A stretch of 23,913 nt of DNA from JAGQLF01 sp964635995 (GTDB taxonomy: Bacteria > Patescibacteriota > Dojkabacteria > J137), in assembly GCA_964635995.1 (NCBI GenBank), contig CAZWRA010000020.1, forward strand, positions 1-23,913, given 5' to 3'. Numbering within the stretch: position 1 is the stretch's first letter; each line of letters starts with the position of its first letter. Below, piece after piece: positions 7,895 through 15,910 of this stretch. The notes below the pieces were generated by a model, which did not search any database, had not been told where the DNA came from, and saw only the letters and a program-made list of their open reading frames with translations. The position numbers and the translations under genes were made by a program.

Positions 7895-9986
7895 ATGGCG
7901 AATTATCTAGGACTACATACTGAGCCTGAATCAGGAGCTCAGAATCAATTACTTAGAACATATGAAGAAGTTCAAGAAGTTAAAGCTGGAGTATTAGTAG
8001 AGAAAGTTAATAGGTCTTATGTAAGTCATCTGATATGCGTTCAATTGAGCAGATGGTCAATTCATTAAAACCTGGAATAGGAGAAAGTGTCATGGCTAAT
8101 CAGATTAGAGAAACCTTAGAAAGAATAGAATCCCCAGTCGAAACAGAAGAAGAAATAAATAATAAAGATAGAAATGCTCTAGCGAACTTACCTATCTTTA
8201 CTAGAGAATTAAATCTAAGTGGTAATCAATCTATAGAAGATATTCAATTTTACTTTGAATATATTGCCGAATATGCTGAACATACAGCTAGGCTTGAAGA
8301 ACCTAAAGATGACTATCCTTTTAGAGGAGCTCCTATACTTGCTACAAAGTATTTACTAGATGTTATTGATGTTCTTCCAGAAGGAACTAGGCAAAAAGTC
8401 TTGAGTTTAGCAGAACATTATTCATTTAAATTATCTACTAGTCCGACAGGAGAAGGTACTATCGAAGAAAGGCAATCTGAAGTAAGACAAGCATTGTTAA
8501 GGGTTAGGCCAGAAATTTATACCGAAACAATTTCACAAGTGAGAGAACAGCTTAATACACTAGATAATAACGATAGAATAGCTCAGAAGGTGCCAAATAT
8601 ACACGTGGCTTTCGATATGGCCATTCATATGAGGGATTTCAATACAGTAATAGAATTAATGGAAAGAGGTAGAGATTGGTCTGGTCAAAGACAAAGGGAA
8701 GAATTATTAAACAACGCAATTAGTTATCTTATTAGTGAAAATCCTGAAGATGGACTTAACGCATACTCCACGATTTTAAACTATTATAAGAATAAAGTTG
8801 CTAATGAAAAATATAGAGGATCTATTTATAGAGATAGTATCTCACAACTTGCAACAACTCTTGTAATTAATAATCCATCTTTATTAAGGACAATGCCTTC
8901 TATTCTTGAAGATGCGTGGGAAAGATTAACTTATGTAGTAAATATGACAGAATTAAATACTATTGATTTCTTCCCTCTTTTTCAAAGCATTATTTCTGAA
9001 TTACCAAATCTACCACAGGATAAACAATATGAAATTCAACGTATTATTACACTTAGTATTGATAACGCAAGAGCTATCGATGATTCTTCTATTGAGATTC
9101 TTTTAACAAATACTGATAAAAATAATAGAACTTTAAGAAAAATATTAACATAACTACACGTGCATTATTTCTATCATTACTTACGCCTTCATCAACATCT
9201 TCTCAGAAATATATTTTTGATCTTTTAGAAAAAGCGGGTGCTTAACAGAGAATTTCACTTTATCAGATGATAGAAGGAGTCACAGGTGCTAATCTTTACG
9301 GTAGTATAGGCTATTTCTTTTCACCTATAATCCACTCAGAAAATCATCCAAGAGAATTATTTGAAAATTATTTAGAAGAAATTTTAATAGATGATAGAAA
9401 GCCAGAAATTAATTCGACAACCTTTCTTTCAGAAATAGAATCAGGTTCTAAATTGGAAAGTGATAATAAACCTCTTTATAAGAATTTAGAACAAGCAATG
9501 ATGTTTGTTTTTAATCATGCTTCACTAGAAAACTACGGGTTAATTTTTGATAATCTTGAATATTTCTTAAATAATGATCTTGCTAGATTTAGGATAGATG
9601 GATCAAGCCTAGGGGAAATTAGCTACTTTATGAATTGTATTGAATACACTTTAATTGCAATGCTTAATGATCCTGGCTTAAGAGACGAAGATGCAATAAG
9701 ATTAGTAGGATTCCTACAAAATGATGTTTTTCCTAGATTTCGTCAAACTGAAGACGTTGCTGAAAAAGAACTTGAGTTAGCTGGAATGCAAAGCTCATCT
9801 GATGCACCTATTGTTAAAGGATCTTCATTTACTGATCTAGATAGAATCATAACTTTATTAGATACCCTAATGACGCCTGAAAGAGAAAGAGCTTTACTGT
9901 CTAGAATGATTATTAATCGAATGAACTTAGATTCAACTTTTAGAAGGGATTATGGTACTGATGATACAACTTTTTCTCTAAGTTAG
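7895..9986 (+). pseudogene. Long helical protein of unknown function, broken by two frameshifts and a stop
   Basis: The ancestral gene starts at ATG 7895, 4 bases after recX. It reads MANYLGLHTEPESGAQNQLL and shifts frame near 8011-8035 into the long stretch beginning MRSIEQMVNS. It shifts again around 9137-9150, continues as ITTRALFLSLLTPSS, meets an in-frame TAA at 9243-9245 and runs on to 9986. The product would be near 695 residues, almost all predicted helix with many Glu/Arg/Leu pairs. It has no TM segment, signal peptide or recognised motif. It lies between recX and the PrgI-like gene on one strand. Three lesions in one gene make true decay likelier here than at the single-lesion genes. 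No function is proposed. Confidence 0.65.
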
Positions 9987-10029
9987 TAACTAACTTTGCA
10001 GAGTTTATACATTCATATTAAACTGAAGT

Positions 10030-11139
10030 ATGGAACCGCATCCAGTCCCTCAAGACATCTTAAATACAGAGTTTAAATTATTTGGAAGCTTTACATTAAA
10101 GCAGTTCCTTAAACTCGTCATGGCTTGTCTTATTGGACTTGTAATCTTTCTTGCAAACATTCCAGCTCTTATAAAATTTCCTCTTGTCGGAGCTTCAATT
10201 TTAATAGGAATTGCTTTAGCGATTGTTCCAAGATTCGGGACTTGGCTTTCAAATTATGTTAAATCTATTTTCATTTCTCCAAGATATGTCTGGGAACAAA
10301 CAACAGAAGCTCCTGAAATACTAACAACAAAGGCTCAAGGCAAATCTGACAAAACTCAAAAAGTTAGTTCAAGTAAGGCTTCTAATAAAGTTAACCTTGA
10401 AGAAATTTCTTTAGAGAAGCTTTTAGCTGCCAGAGATAATCCAAGAAGAAGTACTCCGCTTCCTACACAAGCTGTTACAGTCAAAGATGATTTAGACGAG
10501 CCAGTTAGACAAACTAATTTAGATAGAATAATAGGCGATATATTTAAACAAAAGCCTAAAGTAAAAGAAACAAAAGCACCTATTTCAGATGTTAATGTTG
10601 CACTAAATCAAGCATCAACACAGAAAGTTCAAGCTGTAACAAAAGAAAAAACTAAACAGGATTATATAAATGAAATTAATGCACTAAAACAACAATTAGA
10701 AACATTAGTTCGAGATCAGCATTATAAAGATAAAGAAGCTGATATTATGCATAGAATTAATGATTTAACACATGAGATAAAAATGCTTGATGAAACTGGA
10801 AAGGCATTTGAAGGTTTTGAAAAACCTAAACTTGAAAGGAGCGGAAGAATAGTAAATATAAAGGGAGAGGAAGAGATAGATGGACAAATTGTTTTCGGAA
10901 TTGTCGTTGACAAAAAAGGAAATCCAGTTTCTAATGCTAAGGTAGTTTTTGACGACGAAAATGGGAATCGAGATGTAATCACAGTTACAGATAACGAAGG
11001 TAAATTTTTTACTGATAAAAAACTAGCTAAAGGTTATAAGTATAATGTGAGCGTAACGCACCCAGAAATGTCCTTTCACACCTATATAATTAATGTAGGT
11101 GAAGGAAAACTACCAGCTTATAAGTTACGAGCAAAATAA
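10030..11139 (+). CDS. PrgI/VirB3-like membrane protein fused to a carboxypeptidase-regulatory-like domain
   Basis: The first ~90 residues match the PrgI family of type IV secretion proteins: PHPVPQDI near the N-terminus, then two hydrophobic helices (about 25-65), then a basic stretch with YVWEQ. PrgI is the VirB3-like inner-membrane part of conjugation machines and is usually encoded next to a VirB4 ATPase. Residues 95-275 are a low-complexity linker with a coiled coil (about 210-260). Residues 285-369 form a carboxypeptidase-regulatory-like beta sandwich (GIVVDKKGNPVSNAKVVF, later TDNEGKFFTDKKL). No VirB4 or other T4SS gene is in the window, so this is either the edge of a system or an orphan. 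The DUF1653 gene starts on the next base after its stop. Confidence 0.72.
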   Translation: MEPHPVPQDILNTEFKLFGSFTLKQFLKLVMACLIGLVIFLANIPALIKFPLVGASILIGIALAIVPRFGTWLSNYVKSIFISPRYVWEQTTEAPEILTTKAQGKSDKTQKVSSSKASNKVNLEEISLEKLLAARDNPRRSTPLPTQAVTVKDDLDEPVRQTNLDRIIGDIFKQKPKVKETKAPISDVNVALNQASTQKVQAVTKEKTKQDYINEINALKQQLETLVRDQHYKDKEADIMHRINDLTHEIKMLDETGKAFEGFEKPKLERSGRIVNIKGEEEIDGQIVFGIVVDKKGNPVSNAKVVFDDENGNRDVITVTDNEGKFFTDKKLAKGYKYNVSVTHPEMSFHTYIINVGEGKLPAYKLRAK

Positions 11140-11415
11140 ATGACCGCAAAGCCAAAAAAGAGCTACGAAGAGCTACAGCAAATGATTAGTAATGCCAATG
11201 AGCAAATAAAGCTTGGAAGCAGATGCTATCACTACAAAGATTCAGGAAAGTTCTATACAATTGTTGATTTCGTAATAATACAAGAGATTCAGGAGGTTGG
11301 TGTTATTTACGAGGCAGAATATATGCCAGGAATTAATTTTGTACGACCTATTTCTGAATTCTTTGATGAATTAGAGTTTGAAGGTGAGAAAAGAATGAGA
11401 TTTACTTTTATCTAA
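11140..11415 (+). CDS. DUF1653-like small protein
   Basis: This is a 91-residue protein. The part from residue 27 (LGSRCYHYKDSGKFYTIVDF) through VIYEAEY to FVRPISEFFDEL matches the DUF1653 pattern: a G-x-Y-x-H-Y-K-like start, a central VxY, and an RP motif before F-x-E. The family's biochemical role is unknown. Its ATG immediately follows the TAA of the PrgI-like gene with no Shine-Dalgarno sequence, so its translation is probably coupled to that gene. Confidence 0.72.
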   Translation: MTAKPKKSYEELQQMISNANEQIKLGSRCYHYKDSGKFYTIVDFVIIQEIQEVGVIYEAEYMPGINFVRPISEFFDELEFEGEKRMRFTFI

Positions 11416-11460
11416 CAGGTAATTGTAAAAAGTTCTCTACTAATTTATAATTCATAATCA

Positions 11461-11582
11461 AATGCTCGGGTGGTGCTCAAGAGATCAAACACGAGCAAAG
11501 CGAGTGTATTGAGATCTTAGTTCCGACTTTAGTCGGGAGAATGAGGAACTCGGTTTTGACAATTTATTCAAGGTTGTAATGT
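11461..11582. repeat. Small hairpin-rich insertion upstream of tRNA-Leu, ending in a copy of the tRNA 5' end
   Basis: GCTCGGGTGGTG at 11464-11475 matches the first 12 bases of tRNA-Leu (11583 onward) at 11 of 12 positions, 119 bases upstream. The sequence between the copies holds an imperfect inverted repeat around ACGAGCAAAGCGAGTG and a neat hairpin at 11521-11538 (CCGAC, TTTA loop, GTCGG, extended by a T-G and a T-A pair). AGTTCC (11519-11524) can alternatively pair with GGAACT (11545-11550). No ORF is seen. It looks like a small insertion or repeat unit that duplicated the tRNA start. Confidence 0.55.
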
Positions 11583-11669
11583 GCCCGGGTGGTGGAATTG
11601 GTAGACACTGCGGACTTAAAATCCGTTGCCTTTACCGGCGTGAGGGTTCGAGTCCCTCCTCGGGTACCA
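11583..11669 (+). tRNA. tRNA-Leu (anticodon UAA)
   Basis: The gene is 87 bases long with CCA encoded. The acceptor stem pairs GCCCGGG with CTCGGGT (two G-U wobbles). The D region TGGTGGAATTGGTAGACA is typical of tRNA-Leu. The anticodon stem-loop has CTTAAAA with anticodon TAA, a long variable arm (TTGCC to GGCGT) marks a class II tRNA, and the T loop GGTTCGAGTCC is canonical. It decodes UUA, the expected major Leu codon in AT-rich DNA. Partial copies of both its ends lie outside it. Confidence 0.96.
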
Positions 11670-11673
11670 TACT
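11653..11673 (+). repeat. Direct repeat copy 1: tRNA-Leu 3' end
   Basis: This 21-base segment covers the 3' part of tRNA-Leu, including CCTCGGGTACCA, plus TACT after it. An identical copy lies at 12020-12040, just beyond the GIY-YIG cassette. This arrangement resembles the attachment-site duplications left by elements that insert into tRNA 3' ends. Confidence 0.85.
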
Positions 11674-11688
11674 TCGCTAAAGCTACGT
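11671..11688 (+). repeat. Left terminal inverted repeat of the GIY-YIG cassette
   Basis: ACTTCGCTAAAGCTACGT matches the reverse complement of 11999-12016 (ACTACGCTGAAGCTGCGT) at 15 of 18 positions. It starts in the last three bases of direct-repeat copy 1. Confidence 0.75.
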
Positions 11689-11754
11689 ATGGTTACGAAC
11701 AAAATTTTAAGTTTCAACTACACTTCTTTCGAAATTAGACCCCTTAGAACATAC

Positions 11755-12015
11755 ATGTACTTTGTTTATGGACTTATAAGTATTAAAAAAAGAAATTGGA
11801 TTTATATTGGAAGTACCAACAATCTTAGACGAAGGTTATCGGAGCACCAAAATGGTCAGTCTACTTACACAGAAAAATACCTTCCTTTAAAACTGGAGTT
11901 TTATATTGCAGTACATAGTCGAATTAAAGCACGAAAACTTGAAGTATATCTTAAAAAAGGTTCTGGGAAAGCATTCTTAAAGAAGAGAGTTTTAAGTGAC
12001 GCAGCTTCAGCGTAG
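11755..12015 (+). CDS. GIY-YIG endonuclease domain protein in a tRNA-linked cassette
   Basis: The predicted product is a small single-domain nuclease of the GIY-YIG superfamily (YhbQ/UPF0213-like). Starting at ATG 11755 gives MYFVYGLISI, the usual beginning of the domain. WIYIGSTNNLRRRLSEHQNG then holds the Y-I-G pair and the catalytic Arg. KARKLEVYLKKGSGKAFL holds the catalytic Glu. The same frame is open back to an ATG at 11689, which would add 22 atypical residues, so 11755 is preferred. The last codons (SDAASA) and the stop are encoded by the right inverted repeat of the cassette. It lies between two copies of the tRNA-Leu 3' end, which suggests it takes part in moving or keeping the element. 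That role is inference. Confidence 0.85.
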   Translation: MYFVYGLISIKKRNWIYIGSTNNLRRRLSEHQNGQSTYTEKYLPLKLEFYIAVHSRIKARKLEVYLKKGSGKAFLKKRVLSDAASA

Positions 12016-12016
12016 T
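11999..12016 (-). repeat. Right terminal inverted repeat of the GIY-YIG cassette
   Basis: The inverted partner of 11671-11688, with 15 of 18 matches. It encodes the last residues and stop of the GIY-YIG protein and ends 3 bases before direct-repeat copy 2. Confidence 0.75.
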
Positions 12017-12019
12017 CAC

Positions 12020-12040
12020 TCCCTCCTCGGGTACCATACT
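12020..12040 (+). repeat. Direct repeat copy 2: tRNA-Leu 3' end remnant
   Basis: Identical over 21 bases to 11653-11673. It contains the 3' half of the tRNA T stem and the acceptor strand with CCA, but no tRNA body precedes it. It therefore marks the outer boundary of the inserted cassette (367 bases from copy to copy). Confidence 0.85.
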
Positions 12041-12057
12041 AATAATTTCACCGATCT

Positions 12058-13428
12058 TTAAGTCCATCTTACAATATACTTCTTTATATCAAATTTTCTT
12101 TTTAAACCATCCAAGTTCATATACCTAATCTTTCCAAAAATCTCTCGTTCAGTCCATCCGTGATCATGAAGGCCTGCAATACTCCATAAAATTCCGCAAT
12201 AACCATTTGGATCATAACCATCAAGACTGTATTTATCGTTTAAATAAATAGCATTTTGTATTGAAATCTCAGGTTCAGTTGCCCATTCTAAAAATTTTTT
12301 TGCCCAATACATTCTCATATACCCGTGCATTTTTCCTGTTCTCATCATTTGAATCTGAGCTGCATTCCAAGCCTGATCATGTGTTCTTGCTTTTTCTAAT
12401 TCATACAGCATGTAAACAGAGTGCCTTTCATACTTTCTATGTTTATTTAAAGTTTCTAAGGCCCAATCTTTTGCTCCTTTTATAGAATCATAGTTTTCAT
12501 TGTAATAACAAAAATTCTCAGTAAGCTCTTTCCAAACTAAAATTTCATTTAATAAAGATTTAGTGTATTTGTGATCAATAAGTTCTTTTGAGTCTATTTT
12601 TAAGGATTTCATAACTTCAAGTAAAACTCTTAGAGAACTTATTTGTCCGAAATGTAAATAAGCACTTAGATTTGATTGAGCATCTTTATTTGGATCATTC
12701 CTCTCTTCAGTATAATTTTTAAGCTTATTTTCTATAAAACTATCTAGCAATTTTCGTGCCTCATCTTCACCAGATTTAACAACTGGATTATAATTATCTA
12801 GTAATTCAGCCTTTATACTTTTTTGAATCTTATCCCAATCTGGCTTTTCTAGTTTAGAATTTCTAAATTCTAATTTTTTAACCTGTTCAGGCTCAACTAA
12901 ATACTCTTCTAACTTACTAAAAAGCTTAGGCCTAATTGTTCTAGCAGCGAATTCTTCTTTATCTGAAGCCTCCCAAACAGGAATAATATTATGAGTATCT
13001 ACTAAGTAGCAAGGCACTTGTGACTTAGTTGCAAATTCTTTTTTAACTCTTCTGGGTCCTTTTAAAGGAGAAAAATCAAAATAAATTGCTACTGGATTAA
13101 ATTCTTTTTCCCATTTTTTATAAGCAACTAAAGCATTTCCTACTTCTACTAAAAAATTTATATTTAATTCTTCTAGGTCTTTTTCAACTTTCTTTAAACC
13201 TTCAAACATCCAAAGAAAATGATTTTTAATTCTATTCTTAACTTTAGGGTAAACATTAAAACATACAACTACAGGTACTTTTAATTCTATAGCATGCTTA
13301 TACGCTGCAATTAATGCATGATTATCTTTAACTCTTTGATCTCTAGACATTATATATACTATTGAATTACCATCCTTATTTTCTACATCGTTAAGTTTCT
13401 TTATTCTAGTTTGCAAATTTCTAGACAT
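12058..13428 (-). CDS. phr: Class II CPD photolyase
   Basis: This flavoprotein uses light to split cyclobutane pyrimidine dimers. The 456-residue protein shows class II hallmarks. Near the N-terminus it has YIMSRDQRVKDNHALIAA, then FLWMFEGLKKVEKDL. Toward the C-terminus it has HDQAWNAAQIQMMRTGKMHG, YMRMYWAKKFLEW, a block reading IYLNDKYSLDGYDPNGYCG, and EIFGKIRYMNLDGLKRKFD. These form the FAD- and DNA-binding helical domain. The length is normal and the gene is intact. ATG 13428 is preceded by TATACT at a 6-base distance, so it is probably leaderless. It is convergent with the GIY-YIG cassette. A photolyase fits a host exposed to light, such as surface water. Confidence 0.94.
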   Translation of the reverse strand: MSRNLQTRIKKLNDVENKDGNSIVYIMSRDQRVKDNHALIAAYKHAIELKVPVVVCFNVYPKVKNRIKNHFLWMFEGLKKVEKDLEELNINFLVEVGNALVAYKKWEKEFNPVAIYFDFSPLKGPRRVKKEFATKSQVPCYLVDTHNIIPVWEASDKEEFAARTIRPKLFSKLEEYLVEPEQVKKLEFRNSKLEKPDWDKIQKSIKAELLDNYNPVVKSGEDEARKLLDSFIENKLKNYTEERNDPNKDAQSNLSAYLHFGQISSLRVLLEVMKSLKIDSKELIDHKYTKSLLNEILVWKELTENFCYYNENYDSIKGAKDWALETLNKHRKYERHSVYMLYELEKARTHDQAWNAAQIQMMRTGKMHGYMRMYWAKKFLEWATEPEISIQNAIYLNDKYSLDGYDPNGYCGILWSIAGLHDHGWTEREIFGKIRYMNLDGLKRKFDIKKYIVRWT

Positions 13429-13434
13429 ATTTTG

Positions 13435-13440
13435 AGTATA
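13435..13440 (-). promoter_or_regulatory. -10 box of the photolyase gene
   Basis: TATACT on the minus strand ends 6 bases before the photolyase ATG, the same close spacing as at cca and the XRE gene. Confidence 0.5.
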
Positions 13441-13531
13441 TTATTAAGATTAAAAAAGAGGTTATTAAATATTTACCTTAATGAGAATTCTGAACCAACG
13501 TCGAATAAAATATAAATATACCTTAAGACTT

Positions 13532-13654
13532 CTAAAGAGTAGTATTTAGTTTAAGTGTAGAATCTCCAGGGGATTGTTTAGACTCTTTTGTTGCTTTAAA
13601 TTCATCCACTTCTGATTTACCCACAATCTCCTTTTTCTTACTTAACTCTTTCAT
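13532..13654 (-). CDS. Possible 40-residue small ORF, in frame with the histidine kinase
   Basis: After the kinase TAG (13664-13666) the same frame stays open. ATG 13654 begins MKELSKKKEIVGKSEVDEF and ends 40 codons later at TAG 13532. The composition is charged (Lys, Glu, Ser, Thr) with no motif. It could be a small downstream protein or a kinase tail cut off by the amber codon. Because the kinase already ends in a normal FSFVL, a separate peptide or chance ORF is about as likely. No Shine-Dalgarno sequence is seen. Confidence 0.3.
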   Translation of the reverse strand: MKELSKKKEIVGKSEVDEFKATKESKQSPGDSTLKLNTTL

Positions 13655-13663
13655 GTCTAACTT

Positions 13664-15868
13664 CTATAATACAAAACTAAACTTACTACCTTTTCCGAAT
13701 TCACTCTCTACCTCTAACTCACTTCCAAACTCCTTTAGTAATCCTTTTATTACATACAACCCTATTCCTGTTCCTCCTGGTCTTACTATCTGTCTTCCTC
13801 CTATCTTTCCTTCACTATCTAAGTGTGTGTTTGCTCTAAAGAATTTCTTTCCTAGATTCTTTAAGTCTTCTGGCTTTAATCCCTCTCCTGTATCTATTAC
13901 ACTAAATCTTAATTTATTCTCCCCTTCTTTAGATACTTTAATAGTTACCTTACCTTCGTAAGTGTATTTAACAGCATTACTTACAAGATTATCTACTATT
14001 TGTTGAATCGCAGTTCGGTCTACATGAATGAACTCATCTTTTGCTTGAATTTCTGTTATTAATTGTAATCCCTTATGTTCTGCCTGAAGTTTAAAAGCAG
14101 CAAGAGTATCTTCAATTACATCTTTTACAGCTACTTTCTCAAGATTAATTTGTATTCTACTTTTCTCTAATCTTGCAGATTGTAAGATTGTTTCTAATAA
14201 ATCCTTTTCTCTCTTAATGTTTCTAATAGCTATATCGAAGAATTTTTCGTATTTTTCTTTCTCTACCTTTCCATCTTGTTCCATTGAATCAATCATTAAC
14301 AGAGCATTTCTAGCAGTTCCCAGAGGTGTTCTTAACTCATGTCCCAATATATCAATCATGTCTCTCTCTTTTCTTAGTTGTTCTGCTAGCTGGTCGTTTC
14401 TTAAGGCTAACTCTTCTGTCGCTTCGTCTACTTTCTTTTGTAGTGTTGCGTTAAAATTTTCGACTTCATAGTAGAGCAATGATCGATCTAACGCAGCATT
14501 CAAATTCGTAATAACTTCCTGGATAAATTTAATTTCTTGCTCAGTAAATGTATTTTCATTCAGTTTTTCACTTATAAGGAGTAATACCAACGTATCTGAG
14601 CTTACTGAATTAATAAAGAATAAGTTTAGCCCTTTTTCTTTCAAAAGCTTTTTAATTTCTTTTGAGTAAAGATTTGAATCTCTAATGTCATCATATAGAT
14701 AGTTGCCAGATTTAACATTGTCTTTATAAAAAATGCTGATAAGTGTTTGAGTTTCTTTTTTAGAAAAAGATACATTCTCTGTGAACTTCTGGTAAAATAT
14801 TTCGAAAGAATCATTATGTAATTTTACAATTTGAATCCCAACCCACTTAAGTTGCATTATTGAAGCAATAGTTTTATTTGTTTTTTCTGCAATCATACTT
14901 ATATTTAACTCTTTCCCATAAACGTCAAGCAATTTGTCTTTATTTGAAGAAAGTATTAATCCAGGGTCAATAATACTTTTATTAATTATTAAAGTTAATC
15001 TATGATTTAAATCTAATATTAAATAAATAAATATTATTGAAATAAAGAATCCCAAGAGATAAGACTGAATATTAAAAATACTACCCCAAAGTCCAACGTA
15101 GATATATGAAGTCGCATAGAATGTAAAGAAAGGCACTATAGCCATTGTGACTATATATATGGATCGCCCTATTACTAATCTAATATCAAATAATCTGTGC
15201 CTTACAAGAGTATATGCAATCGTACTCAACATTATTAAAGATGACGCTGGCCCAAGCACTGCAAATTGACTAAATCCTAAGATAGGAAGAATCGAGGTAA
15301 ATATAATTCCAAAAATGAAAGTAATAAAAAAACCTACTCCAATAAATTTTAATTGTGATCGATCAGAACCTCGTGAATTTCTATACTTATTAATTAATGT
15401 ACCAACTCCCATAAAAATAGTAGTCAATAGCACTACACTTATGTATATGTATAAATTACCTGGAGTAAAATCTATTCCAAAATCTTCTTTTAATGCAACA
15501 TCACTTATGTTTATATTTGTGGGAACTAGCAAAAGAAGAAAAAGTGAAGGTAATACACTTATAAGAAAAATATGATTCGCCTTACCTCTATCTTCTATCT
15601 CATTTGGGAAATTTCGAGCAAAATTATAAAAGAGTGGACCAACTAAAATAGGACCCCCTGATGCTAATCTTGCCCAAAGAATTGCTTGATCTGGTGTATT
15701 ACTATTATCCGCCAGAAAATTACATAGAACCCAAAAAGATATAGAAAATATTAATAGTACAAATATCTTACTTGCTCTCAAAGAGGTTTTTATTAATATG
15801 ACACCTGCAAGTGAAATACTGACAAAGAAAGTAAGTAAATAGGTGATATTTTGTGCATTAAGCTCCAA
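13664..15868 (-). CDS. Membrane sensor histidine kinase with N-terminal multi-TM region
   Basis: The 734-residue protein has about nine hydrophobic helices in residues 8-290 (a 7TM-type sensor plus two more). A cytoplasmic GAF-like stretch follows (about 310-460), then a coiled coil and the kinase core. H510 in the H-box (GHELRTPLG) is the phosphorylation site. The N-box is NLVSNAVKY (from 627), the D-box DTGEG (from 659) and the G-box GGTGIG (from 698). The protein ends GKGSKFSFVL, the normal end of the ATPase domain. No response regulator is in the window. It starts with TTG at 15868; an in-frame TAA shortly upstream and the lack of a good ATG support this. It follows the decarboxylase gene by 42 bases, so the two are probably co-transcribed. 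Confidence 0.9.
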   Translation of the reverse strand: MELNAQNITYLLTFFVSISLAGVILIKTSLRASKIFVLLIFSISFWVLCNFLADNSNTPDQAILWARLASGGPILVGPLFYNFARNFPNEIEDRGKANHIFLISVLPSLFLLLLVPTNINISDVALKEDFGIDFTPGNLYIYISVVLLTTIFMGVGTLINKYRNSRGSDRSQLKFIGVGFFITFIFGIIFTSILPILGFSQFAVLGPASSLIMLSTIAYTLVRHRLFDIRLVIGRSIYIVTMAIVPFFTFYATSYIYVGLWGSIFNIQSYLLGFFISIIFIYLILDLNHRLTLIINKSIIDPGLILSSNKDKLLDVYGKELNISMIAEKTNKTIASIMQLKWVGIQIVKLHNDSFEIFYQKFTENVSFSKKETQTLISIFYKDNVKSGNYLYDDIRDSNLYSKEIKKLLKEKGLNLFFINSVSSDTLVLLLISEKLNENTFTEQEIKFIQEVITNLNAALDRSLLYYEVENFNATLQKKVDEATEELALRNDQLAEQLRKERDMIDILGHELRTPLGTARNALLMIDSMEQDGKVEKEKYEKFFDIAIRNIKREKDLLETILQSARLEKSRIQINLEKVAVKDVIEDTLAAFKLQAEHKGLQLITEIQAKDEFIHVDRTAIQQIVDNLVSNAVKYTYEGKVTIKVSKEGENKLRFSVIDTGEGLKPEDLKNLGKKFFRANTHLDSEGKIGGRQIVRPGGTGIGLYVIKGLLKEFGSELEVESEFGKGSKFSFVL

Positions 15869-15910
15869 TTTTTATTTAATAACATTACTTACTTTATAAT
15901 AATGATTGCA

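Noticed and set aside
11464..11475. A second tRNA-Leu gene upstream of the intact one
   Set aside because: Only the first 12 bases match. No anticodon arm, variable arm or T arm follows.
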